Notes under the pieces: generated by a model | The model's database searches: none | Told to the model about the DNA's origin: nothing | Seen by the model: only the letters and a program-made list of their open reading frames with translations | Part shown: positions 1 to 6,571 of the stretch, one piece after another | Layout of the letters: every line of letters starts with the position of its first letter | Numbering within the stretch: position 1 is the stretch's first letter | Made by a program: the position numbers and the translations under genes | Assembly (NCBI GenBank): GCA_030824095.1 | Contig: JAVBYK010000354.1 | Location: 1 to 7,416 of the forward strand | Direction: 5' to 3' | Source of the DNA: a bacterium | Lineage (GTDB): Bacteria; Pseudomonadota; Gammaproteobacteria; Burkholderiales; Burkholderiaceae_C | Length of the DNA: 7,416 nt

Positions 1-681
1 GTGGTGTTGCTGCTGTTGGGTGGTCTGCTGGGGTTTGCCGAGGTCAGCCTGCGCCGCTCCCTGACCCAGATCCATGCGCTGACCGCGCAGCTACGGCAGT
101 ATTCCGAATGGGCGCTGGGCAGCCGTATCCTGAACCGCGCCATCGACGATGCGCAAACGCTGTCGCTCAAGCGCGTGGATCGCGCGGTGGTATTCATGGA
201 CATTCGTGGATTCACCGCCTGGAGTGAGCAGCAGAGCCCCGAGGCCGTCGTGGGCATGCTCAACGCTTTTTACGCGACAGCGGAAGCCGCTTTGGAAGAA
301 ATAGCGCCCATCAAATTGAAGTTCACGGCGGACGAAGTCATGGCGGTGTTTGCCAATGCGCAGGACGCCATTGAGGCCGCCACCCGCATGCTGGTCGCCA
401 CGCGGGGCATGCTGGCTGACACGGGACTCACTGCCGGGGCTGGCGTGCATTTCGGCCCAGTGGTCGAGGGTGTGCTGGGTGCCAAGGAGGCCAAGGCCTA
501 CGACTTCATTGGGGACACTGTGAACACGGCGCAACGCCTGTGCGACGCGGCGAGCGGAGGCGAACTGCTGGCCTCTGCGCAGGCCTGTGCCGCAGGCGGC
601 GTGCCACCGGGCGATGTGCGGCACATACAGGCCAAGGGGAAACGTGCCCCGCTGCAAGCCATGGTGGTTGCGTTGGGGTGA
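1..681 (+). CDS. Class III adenylate cyclase, C-terminal part (5' end outside the window)
   Basis: The frame is open from base 1, so the GTG there is probably an internal Val codon and only the last 226 residues are visible. Residues 2-17 are strongly hydrophobic (end of a transmembrane helix). A linker (about 18-60) joins them to a class III nucleotide cyclase domain (about 62-190). The catalytic set is complete: metal Asp67 in FMDIRGFT, metal Asp111 in KFTADEVMAVF (the usual 44-residue spacing), the adenine-contacting pair Lys107 and Asp168, and the transition-state pair Asn175 and Arg179 in DTVNTAQRL. The Lys/Asp pair predicts ATP rather than GTP as substrate, making cAMP at the inner face of the membrane. 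The usual Gly before the second metal Asp is Ala110. It ends 21 bases before the stop of the convergent diguanylate cyclase, with no clear terminator between them. Any N-terminal sensor domain cannot be seen. Confidence 0.9.
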   Translation: MVLLLLGGLLGFAEVSLRRSLTQIHALTAQLRQYSEWALGSRILNRAIDDAQTLSLKRVDRAVVFMDIRGFTAWSEQQSPEAVVGMLNAFYATAEAALEEIAPIKLKFTADEVMAVFANAQDAIEAATRMLVATRGMLADTGLTAGAGVHFGPVVEGVLGAKEAKAYDFIGDTVNTAQRLCDAASGGELLASAQACAAGGVPPGDVRHIQAKGKRAPLQAMVVALG

Positions 682-702
682 TTGCGCCTATGCAGCGGCT
701 CC

Positions 703-1875
703 TCACACCACCCGGTTTCGCCCCTGCTGCTTGGCAACATACAAAGCCTTGTCGGCATCGCTGTACAACCGGTCGAAGTCCCGCTTTTCCTGCGCCGTGG
801 TGCCGGCCAGCCCCACGCTGGTGGTGATGGGGATCGACAACTGCTCCCATTGCACCGGGGAAGATTCGATGCGCTGGCGCAGTTTCTCTGCCAGATTGCG
901 CGCTGCATTCACCGTCGTATTGGGTAGCAGGACGATGAACTCCTCTCCACCCAGCCGTCCAACCAGATCGGTGCTGCGCACGGTGGTGGCTGCCAGCGTG
1001 GCCACATGGCGCAGCACGGCGTCACCCGCCGGGTGGCCCCAGGTGTCGTTGACGTGTTTGAAGTGGTCCAAGTCCAGCAACAGGATGGTGGTGGGACTGC
1101 CCTGGCGCTGGGCACGGTCGAGTTCGCGGTGCGTCAGCTCGACAAAGGTGTTGCGGTTGAACAGCCCGGTCAGCCCATCCTGGCGGGTGGCACGCTCCAG
1201 CTCCCGTTGCTTGATCTGCAATTCGGCATTGGCATTTTCCAGCAGCCCTTGCTGCAGCGTGATGGTCGTGAACTTGCGCCACAGCAACACCGACAGCATG
1301 GCACCCATCAGGCAGGCGGTGATGCCATTGAGCCGATTCGACAGCAACTGTGCGGGTTCGTGCTGGGTGAGGCCAATGGCGAAATAAAACACGGCATATG
1401 CCACCAGATACAGGGCGGCCGAAACGCGCGGGCGTATGTAGAGTGCCACACCCGCCACGGCGCAGGTGATCAGAAACGGTGTGATATTCGGTGTGACCCA
1501 TTGGTCCACGCAAGCCACCGCAATGGCGAATGCCATGCTGGTTGCCGCCAGGCCAACGGCCAGTTCCTGGCCCCAGCGCGACTGGTGGGTGCGATGCCAA
1601 TGGCGCGCCAGCAGCGCAGCACCCAGCATGGTCAGCCCCATGACCAGGTGGGCAAATAACAGGCCCAGGGCCCAGCGGTGTGCGGTGGTTCCCGCAGGCG
1701 TTCCCAACACTTGAACCAGAAACACCAGCACGTGCACCGCGTTGAGCGCGGCCACCAGCGGCGTGATGACGCGCACACGATCCAGGTTAATCGCGGCAGC
1801 CTGGTCGAGCACGCGGACGTGCTCCGCACGCCAGCGCGCCAACACGCGCAGCAGGTCTGATAAGTGGGTGTTCAT
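703..1875 (-). CDS. Membrane-bound diguanylate cyclase (GGDEF domain, GGEEF motif)
   Basis: A 390-residue protein predicted to condense two GTP into cyclic di-GMP. The N-terminal half (about 37-200) holds roughly six hydrophobic segments (near 37-58, 68-90, 103-123, 131-147, 152-169 and 183-199) and is probably a membrane sensor. I cannot assign it to a named sensor family. A short helical, coiled-coil-like linker (about 205-232) leads to the GGDEF domain. That domain shows DGLTGLFNR (233-241), LDLDHFKHVND (267-277) with the first metal Asp, and the active-site GGEEF (309-313). The inhibitory I-site RxxD (RSTD, 300-303) lies exactly five residues before GGEEF, so product feedback inhibition is expected. 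The length is normal and no frameshift is seen. The ATG at 1873-1875 (read on the minus strand) has no good Shine-Dalgarno sequence, but no better start is obvious before the first membrane segment. The gene is convergent with the adenylate cyclase and divergent from hsdR. Confidence 0.92.
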   Translation of the reverse strand: MNTHLSDLLRVLARWRAEHVRVLDQAAAINLDRVRVITPLVAALNAVHVLVFLVQVLGTPAGTTAHRWALGLLFAHLVMGLTMLGAALLARHWHRTHQSRWGQELAVGLAATSMAFAIAVACVDQWVTPNITPFLITCAVAGVALYIRPRVSAALYLVAYAVFYFAIGLTQHEPAQLLSNRLNGITACLMGAMLSVLLWRKFTTITLQQGLLENANAELQIKQRELERATRQDGLTGLFNRNTFVELTHRELDRAQRQGSPTTILLLDLDHFKHVNDTWGHPAGDAVLRHVATLAATTVRSTDLVGRLGGEEFIVLLPNTTVNAARNLAEKLRQRIESSPVQWEQLSIPITTSVGLAGTTAQEKRDFDRLYSDADKALYVAKQQGRNRVV

Positions 1876-1892
1876 GGGGGACAGGACTCTAG

Positions 1893-1938
1893 CAGGGCTG
1901 GTGTTGCAAAAGCCTTACAGCCCTGTCTTTCCAGGGCT
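1893..1938 (+). promoter_or_regulatory. Three-arm alternative hairpin region upstream of hsdR
   Basis: Three arms are mutually complementary: CAGGGCTG at 1893-1900, CAGCCCTG at 1918-1925 and CAGGGCT at 1932-1938. Arm 2 can pair with arm 1 (8 bp, 17-base loop) or with arm 3 (7 bp, 6-base loop at 1926-1931), but not with both. It lies in the 149-base gap between the divergent diguanylate cyclase and hsdR. No T-run follows directly, so it is not a plain terminator. It could be an attenuator-like leader, a binding site, or chance in GC-rich DNA. I see no convincing -35/-10 pair in the gap. Confidence 0.3.
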
Positions 1939-2013
1939 CTTCAACTGCGCAGGGACGGCATCTCTGGGCCTCCCGTGGTAAGACCAAGAAATTTTTGGGT
2001 TATGTTCTGCCCC

Positions 2014-2019
2014 AAGGGA
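2014..2019 (+). promoter_or_regulatory. Ribosome binding site that sets the hsdR start
   Basis: AAGGGA lies five bases before ATG 2025. The same frame is also open from a TTG at 1995, which would add ten residues, but no Shine-Dalgarno sequence precedes that codon. ATG 2025 is therefore the preferred start. Confidence 0.65.
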
Positions 2020-2024
2020 CAGCC

Positions 2025-4517
2025 ATGGACAACAAAAACAACCTATCCGAGAGCGACATCAGCGACAAGTTCGTCCGTCCTGCCATGGTGCAGGCGGGGT
2101 GGCACACGCTCGACCAGATCTACGCCCAGTATCCCTTGCGCGCGGGCCGCGTGGTGGTGCGTGGCAAGACCGCCAGGCGCGATGACAAGACGGTGCTGCG
2201 TGCAGACTTCGTGCTCTTCTTGAAGCCCAATATTCCCCTGGCCGTTGTAGAGGTCAAGAAATCCCGTCTGTCCGCGCAAGCCGGCATGCAGCAGGCGATT
2301 GAGTACGCCCAACTGTTGGATGTGCCCTTCAGCTTCGCCAGCAATGGTGATGGCTTTGTGTTCCGCGACGCCACGCTGGCCGACGGCGTGCTGGAGCAAA
2401 ACCTCACGCTGGGCCAGTTCCCGTCCCCGCAGGAGCTGTGGGCACGCTACTGCGTTTGGAAGGGCTGGAGTGTCGAAGTGCAAAGCGTGGCCGAATTCGA
2501 CTACGCCCTCGCCACCACTGCCAAGACCCCACGCTATTACCAGCTCAATGCCATCAACCGCACGGTCGAGGCCATTGCGGCAGGACAAAACCGCGTGTTG
2601 CTGGTCATGGCCACCGGTACCGGCAAAACCTACACCGCGTTCCAGATCATCCACCGTTTGTGGAAGTCGCCATGGCGCGCCGACAAGCCTGGCGGCCAGA
2701 AGCGCATCTTGTTCCTGGCGGACCGCAACATCCTGATTGACCAGACCATGGTCAACGACTTCCGCCCCTTCAAGGGCGCCATGGCCAAGCTCAGCCCCAA
2801 TGCCAAAGGCGTGGAGCGCGTCAATGCGCAGGGCCAGGTGGAGGTTGAAGAAGTCGATCTGGCGGTCAACAAAATCACCAAGCTGGTGGACAAAAGCTAC
2901 GAGATTTACCTCTCGCTCTACCAGGCCGTGAGTGGTACCGACGAAGCGCAGAACATTTACAAACAGTTCAGCCCCGACTTCTTCGACCTCATCGTGGTGG
3001 ACGAATGCCACCGTGGCAGCGCCGACGAAGACTCCGCCTGGCGCGAAATCCTCACCTACTTCCAAACCGCCACCCAGGTCGGCCTGACCGCCACGCCCAA
3101 AGAAACCAAAGAGATATCGAACAGCGACTACTTTGGTGAACCCATCTACACCTACAGCCTCAAACAGGGCATTGAAGACGGCTATCTCGCGCCCTACAAA
3201 GTCATCCGCGTGGACCTGGACAGAGACACCTTTGGCTGGCGCCCCACGGCGGGCATGACGGACAAACACGGCAACCTGATTGAAGACCGCATCTACACCG
3301 GCGCAGACATGAATCGCAAGCTGGTACTGGAGAAACGCGACGAGGCGGTAGCCGCCAAGATCACCGAATACCTCAAAGCCACCGACCGTTACGCCAAGAC
3401 CATCGTCTTTTGCGAAGACGTCGACCACGCCGCCCGCATGCGCCAGGCGCTCTCCAATGCCAATGCCGACATCTGCGCCACCCACCCCAAATACGTGGTG
3501 CAGATCACCGGCGACAACCCAGAAGGCAAGCGAGAGCTGGACAACTTCATCGACCCCGAGAAGCCCTACCCGGTGATTGCCACCACCTCCAAGCTCATGA
3601 GCACCGGCGTGGACGCTCAAACCTGCAAGCTCATCGTGCTGGACCAGAACATGAAGTCCATGACGCTGTTCAAGCAGATCATCGGCCGTGGCACCCGCCT
3701 GCGCGAGGACTTGGGCAAGACCTGGTTCACCATCCTCGATTTCAAGCGCGCTACTGAACTGTTTGCCGACAAGGACTTTGACGGCGAGCCGGTGCAGATT
3801 TACGAGCCCAAGGCCGGCCAGCCCATTGCGCCCCCGGATGCACCGCCTGACTTCCAACCCGGAGCGCCGGGCGACGTGGGCCCTGATGACCTGCCGCCAC
3901 TGGGCCCTTTCGCCCTTGGCAGCGATGAGCCCAAAAAATACGTGGTCGGCGGCATGGTCACCGTGGCCGTAGCCCGGGAGCGCGTGCAATACCTCAACGC
4001 CCAGGGCAAGCTCATCACCGAAAGCCTGCGCGACTACACCCGCATCAACCTCACCAAGCAGTACGACTCGCTGGACAAATTCCTGCAGGCCTGGAATGAC
4101 GCGGACCGCAAAGCTGCGTTGCTGCAGGAGCTGGAAAGTCAGGGCGTGCTGATCGAGGCGCTTACCGAAGAGCTGGCCTGCAGCGGCCTTACCAACCTCG
4201 ACCCGTTCGACCTGCTGCTGCACGTGGCGTACAACATGCCGGCACTCACACGGCGCGAGCGCGCCGCCCGCGTCAAGAAGCGCAATGTGTTCACCCAATA
4301 CGGCCCCGTGGCCCGCAAAGTCATCGACGCGCTGCTGGACAAATACGCCGACGAAGGCATTGCTACCATCGAGGCCGACACGGTTTTCAACGTTCAACCC
4401 TTCACCGACATTGGCCGTCCGGCTGAAATCATCAGAAGCTTTGGCGGCCGCCCCCAATATCTGGACGCCCTGCAAACCCTGGAGCGCGAGCTATACACTT
4501 TCGGGCCGGAAGCTTAA
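2025..4517 (+). CDS. hsdR: Type I restriction enzyme R subunit (HsdR, EcoAI/EcoEI-like)
   Basis: An 830-residue motor and nuclease subunit. In complex with HsdM and HsdS it would translocate unmethylated DNA using ATP and cut it at a distance. Numbering is from ATG 2025. The N-terminal PD-(D/E)XK nuclease shows Asp61 and the E76-V-K78 triplet, followed by the QxxxY motif typical of type I nucleases (Gln90, Tyr94). The superfamily 2 helicase core has Walker A ATGTGKT (196-202), a DECH box (326-329), TATP (355-358) and motif VI QIIGRGTR (551-558). A proline-rich linker (about 593-635) separates the motor from a C-terminal domain resembling the EcoEI R-subunit C-terminus, which in this family contacts the methylase core. 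The length fits the roughly 800-residue type IB R subunits rather than the longer EcoKI type. All key residues are present and the frame is intact, so it should be active. An alternative TTG start at 1995 is less likely. The next annotated frame starts 80 bases downstream. Confidence 0.95.
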   Translation: MDNKNNLSESDISDKFVRPAMVQAGWHTLDQIYAQYPLRAGRVVVRGKTARRDDKTVLRADFVLFLKPNIPLAVVEVKKSRLSAQAGMQQAIEYAQLLDVPFSFASNGDGFVFRDATLADGVLEQNLTLGQFPSPQELWARYCVWKGWSVEVQSVAEFDYALATTAKTPRYYQLNAINRTVEAIAAGQNRVLLVMATGTGKTYTAFQIIHRLWKSPWRADKPGGQKRILFLADRNILIDQTMVNDFRPFKGAMAKLSPNAKGVERVNAQGQVEVEEVDLAVNKITKLVDKSYEIYLSLYQAVSGTDEAQNIYKQFSPDFFDLIVVDECHRGSADEDSAWREILTYFQTATQVGLTATPKETKEISNSDYFGEPIYTYSLKQGIEDGYLAPYKVIRVDLDRDTFGWRPTAGMTDKHGNLIEDRIYTGADMNRKLVLEKRDEAVAAKITEYLKATDRYAKTIVFCEDVDHAARMRQALSNANADICATHPKYVVQITGDNPEGKRELDNFIDPEKPYPVIATTSKLMSTGVDAQTCKLIVLDQNMKSMTLFKQIIGRGTRLREDLGKTWFTILDFKRATELFADKDFDGEPVQIYEPKAGQPIAPPDAPPDFQPGAPGDVGPDDLPPLGPFALGSDEPKKYVVGGMVTVAVARERVQYLNAQGKLITESLRDYTRINLTKQYDSLDKFLQAWNDADRKAALLQELESQGVLIEALTEELACSGLTNLDPFDLLLHVAYNMPALTRRERAARVKKRNVFTQYGPVARKVIDALLDKYADEGIATIEADTVFNVQPFTDIGRPAEIIRSFGGRPQYLDALQTLERELYTFGPEA

Positions 4518-4526
4518 AGACGCTAC

Positions 4527-4582
4527 GAAATCAGTAGCTGCTTACGCATATTCCACGAGGGCTAGAGCCCTATCTCATTCAT
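4527..4582. repeat. Possible Comamonadaceae-type intergenic repeat with small inverted repeat
   Basis: The stretch containing ATCAGTAGCTGCTTACGC, followed by GGGCTAGAGCCC, resembles a short intergenic element (AGCTGCT...GCTAGAG) that I recall as abundant in Acidovorax and related genomes. Only this one copy is in the window, so repetition cannot be shown here. It contains a perfect inverted repeat at 4558-4571 (AGGGCT, two bases, AGCCCT), which can also fold as a 5-bp stem with a TAGA loop. There is no T-tract, so it would be a weak terminator at best. It fills most of the 80-base gap after hsdR. Confidence 0.45.
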
Positions 4583-4597
4583 GAAACCAAGAACAGC

Positions 4598-4636
4598 ATG
4601 TCCAATCTCTCCAGCGTCATCAAATCCATCCAGGAC
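4598..4636 (+). repeat. Direct repeat of the hsdM 5' end, upstream copy
   Basis: Thirty-seven of 39 bases match 6533-6571. The two differences (T4606 against C6541 and A4624 against G6559) are both third-position synonymous changes (Asn codon 3, Lys codon 9). Apart from one shared C just before the ATG, similarity starts at the start codon. Upstream flanks are unrelated, and clear similarity ends after codon 13. Confidence 0.95.
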
Positions 4637-4683
4637 GCCGCCTTTGATGGCGGCATGTCCATGGCAGGAATAATGGGTGGCAT

Positions 4684-4688
4684 GGAGG
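4684..4688 (+). promoter_or_regulatory. Ribosome binding site of the AlbA_2 gene
   Basis: GGAGG lies four bases before ATG 4693 and is the best Shine-Dalgarno sequence among the type I locus genes. It is embedded in the last codons of the small upstream ORF, so ribosomes ending that ORF would uncover or reuse it. Confidence 0.75.
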
Positions 4689-4692
4689 CCGA

Positions 4693-6432
4693 ATGAACAG
4701 CGATGTTTTGAATTCAGTATTGGAGAGTCTGTTGCGCTTGCCACGTGAGCAGGCAACGGTGGAGTTCAAGTGCAACTGGGAGCAAGCAGAGGACATCGGG
4801 CAATACATTTCGGCCTTGGCGAACGCGGCTGCCCTGCATGGCCATGATCGGGCGTGGGTGATCTGGGGTGTCAACGACGCAACCCGTGCGGTAACGGGAA
4901 CGACGTTTGATCCCTTTGCTCAGAAGTCTAAGGAGGGCAGCAACCAGTCGCTGACCATGTGGCTACAGGTGCTGACAGCACCCCGAGCGGACTTTTGCTT
5001 TTACGAAGTACAGCACCAACAACACCGTGTGGTGATGCTTGAAATCCATCCCGCTCGCAGCACTCCGGTGGCGTTTCAGCATGTGCGATACATCCGTGTT
5101 GACAGTCACAAAGTAAAGTTGGCCGACTACCCAGACAAAGAGGCCCGGCTATGGGCCATGTTGGGTGTTAAGGACGATTGGTCGGGCGAGCTGGTCCCGG
5201 GGGCTACGTTCGATGATTTAGATGTCGCCGCAGTAGCCGCAGCGCGCCAGCGGTTTGCTGATTTCCTTATTCGCAGTGAGCTCGATACCACTCGCCATGC
5301 AAGCATTCGTGCAGAAGTGGCCGAATGGGATGATGCGACCCTCCTCAACAAAGCCCGCATTACCAAGCAAGGGCGCATTACTCGCGCTGCTTTGCTGCTG
5401 TTGGGCAAGGATGAAGCCTCCCATTTTTTAGCCCCTGCGGACATCAAAATCAGTTGGGTGCAGCGGGACGCACAAAATGGAACGGGCCTATCCGCGCCCT
5501 TTGGCATCCCGTTTTTGTTGGCTACGGACAAGGTCTATGCGCGCATACGCAATGCCACACTCGACCACATGCCCGATGGCACCTTGTTTCCTACCCCCGT
5601 GCCGCAATACGACCCTTGGGTACTGCGTGAGGCACTACATAACTGCATTGCCCACCAGGACTACCTACTCGGCGGAAAGATCAACGTCATTGAACACCCC
5701 GACCGTTTGGTACTGACCAATCTGGGGCAGTTCATTCCAGAAAGCGTCGAGTGGATGCTGGAGCATCAGTCCCCACCCGAGCATTACCGCAACCAATGGT
5801 TGATCGACGGGATGATCCGCCTACGCATGATCGAGCAGGCAGGCAGCGGGATTCAGCGCATGTTCCGTACCCAGCGAGATCGCCTATTCCCACTGCCAGA
5901 CTATGTGTTCAGCACCACACCCCAAGGCCATCCCCGTGTGGAGCTGACTCTGCAAGGTCAGGTACTGGACCCCAAATTCACCCGCGTTCTCATGGCCCGT
6001 CCGGATTTGGACTTGGGGCAAGTCTTGTGGTTAGACCGTGTACAAAAAGGTCAGCCCCTTTCTGCTGATGCGGTGAAGGAGTTGCGTGCAGCGGGTCTTA
6101 TTGAAGGGCGCGCCCCCAAAGTGTTTATCTCTGCCAAGGTGGCAGATGCCGTTGGACAGAAAGCCAAATACATCCATAACCGAGGTCTGGGCGACAGCTA
6201 CTACCAACAATTGGTGCTCGACTATCTAAAGAAATACGGCCAAGCCACCCGCTCGGACTTGGATGACCTACTCTTGGCTAAGCTCCCAGATGTTTTGGTT
6301 GGCCAACAAAGAGCCAACAAAGTCAAAAACTTGATGCAGGGAATGCGCCGTGCCCAACTGATTGAACTGCGTGGCAAGCGACCTAAGCTGTTCTGGCATC
6401 TCGCAGATGCGACGGATAAACCCCCAAAATAG
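4693..6432 (+). CDS. AlbA_2 (Schlafen-like) domain and GHKL-type ATP-binding protein embedded in the hsd locus
   Basis: A 579-residue protein of the COG2865 type (AlbA_2 domain plus HATPase_c_4-like domain), often annotated as a putative transcriptional regulator or RNA-binding protein. The N-terminal AlbA_2/divergent AAA-4 domain (about 15-150) shows VEFK (23-26) and IWGVND (57-62). A middle region follows. The C-terminal half has a GHKL-like ATP-binding fold: N-box with Glu313, Asn317 and His321 in REALHNCIAHQDY, then HPDRLVLTNLGQF (335-347) and the Gly-rich AGSGIQRM (383-390). The last 80 or so residues look like a winged-helix DNA-binding domain. By eye, its codons use more A/T in third position (TTA, CTA, TTG Leu) than hsdR and hsdM, suggesting separate acquisition. 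Start ATG 4693 overlaps the small upstream ORF by four bases. Family function is poorly known. A regulatory role for the locus, or a defence effector held by the type I complex, are both possible. Confidence 0.85.
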   Translation: MNSDVLNSVLESLLRLPREQATVEFKCNWEQAEDIGQYISALANAAALHGHDRAWVIWGVNDATRAVTGTTFDPFAQKSKEGSNQSLTMWLQVLTAPRADFCFYEVQHQQHRVVMLEIHPARSTPVAFQHVRYIRVDSHKVKLADYPDKEARLWAMLGVKDDWSGELVPGATFDDLDVAAVAAARQRFADFLIRSELDTTRHASIRAEVAEWDDATLLNKARITKQGRITRAALLLLGKDEASHFLAPADIKISWVQRDAQNGTGLSAPFGIPFLLATDKVYARIRNATLDHMPDGTLFPTPVPQYDPWVLREALHNCIAHQDYLLGGKINVIEHPDRLVLTNLGQFIPESVEWMLEHQSPPEHYRNQWLIDGMIRLRMIEQAGSGIQRMFRTQRDRLFPLPDYVFSTTPQGHPRVELTLQGQVLDPKFTRVLMARPDLDLGQVLWLDRVQKGQPLSADAVKELRAAGLIEGRAPKVFISAKVADAVGQKAKYIHNRGLGDSYYQQLVLDYLKKYGQATRSDLDDLLLAKLPDVLVGQQRANKVKNLMQGMRRAQLIELRGKRPKLFWHLADATDKPPK

Positions 6433-6532
6433 CCACGCCGATATCCGTAAAAATCAGCTAAGTGCTTGATTTCATTAATGTCTACTCTCTTTTCGAAGAA
6501 TAGTTTAGACAACTAAACCCCTCTCCTATCCC
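6433..6532 (+). promoter_or_regulatory. AT-rich gap before hsdM with hairpin or operator-like inverted repeats
   Basis: This 100-base gap is visibly more AT-rich than its surroundings. It holds a perfect inverted repeat at 6503-6518 (GTTTAG, ACAA, CTAAAC) ending 14 bases before ATG 6533, a palindrome CATTAATG at 6473-6480, and a small TCTT-TTCG-AAGA stem at 6488-6499. A TTGATT at 6466-6471 could be a -35 element, but no good -10 lies at the right distance. No clear Shine-Dalgarno sequence precedes hsdM. The gap may carry a separate hsdM promoter and operator, possibly bound by the upstream winged-helix protein; that is inference. Confidence 0.35.
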
Positions 6533-6571
6533 ATGTCCAACCTCTCCAGCGTCATCAAGTCCATCCAGGAC
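6533..6571 (+). repeat. Direct repeat of the hsdM 5' end, downstream copy
   Basis: This is the genuine start of hsdM, matching 4598-4636 at 37 of 39 bases. The two copies are in the same orientation, 1935 bases apart, and bracket the AlbA_2 gene together with its downstream gap. Confidence 0.95.

Larger units (their letters stand above)
4598..4696 (+). pseudogene. 32-codon ORF from a truncated duplicate of the HsdM N-terminus, coupled to the next gene
   Basis: The ORF begins MSNLSSVIKSIQD, identical in protein to the first 13 residues of the full hsdM at 6533, then continues AAFDGGMSMAGIMGGMEAE and stops. The middle part AAFDGG may correspond to SGVDGD of HsdM with about five codons deleted; the Met-rich tail has no counterpart. 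Its TGA (4694-4696) overlaps the ATG of the AlbA_2 gene as ATGA, and the Shine-Dalgarno sequence of that gene lies inside this ORF. It is too short to have any methylase function. It is either a scar of the event that placed the AlbA_2 gene between hsdR and hsdM, or a translated leader peptide that couples expression. The Shine-Dalgarno sequence before ATG 4598 is weak (AAGAA region). The overlap and the purely synonymous differences favour some retained translation, but this is inference. Confidence 0.6.

Noticed and set aside
677..710. Possible bidirectional terminator between the converging cyclase genes
   Set aside because: Only a short, bulged GGTGA/TCACACC pairing is visible and there is no T-run on either strand.
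587..1659. Long plus-strand frames opposite the diguanylate cyclase
   Set aside because: They are antisense to a gene with clear GGDEF motifs, and their products show no family features.
1984..1998. Imperfect palindrome around AAATTT before hsdR
   Set aside because: It needs a G-T wobble and leaves no loop. It is too weak to call an operator without conservation data.
1995..2024. TTG 1995 as the start of hsdR
   Set aside because: No Shine-Dalgarno sequence precedes it, whereas AAGGGA is well placed for ATG 2025. The ten extra residues do not look like part of the HsdR N-terminal domain.
2043..4475. An 810-codon open frame on the minus strand lying entirely within hsdR
   Set aside because: It is the mirror frame of a GC-rich gene with strong codon bias. 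Its translation has no recognisable domain, while the plus strand encodes a full HsdR with every motif.
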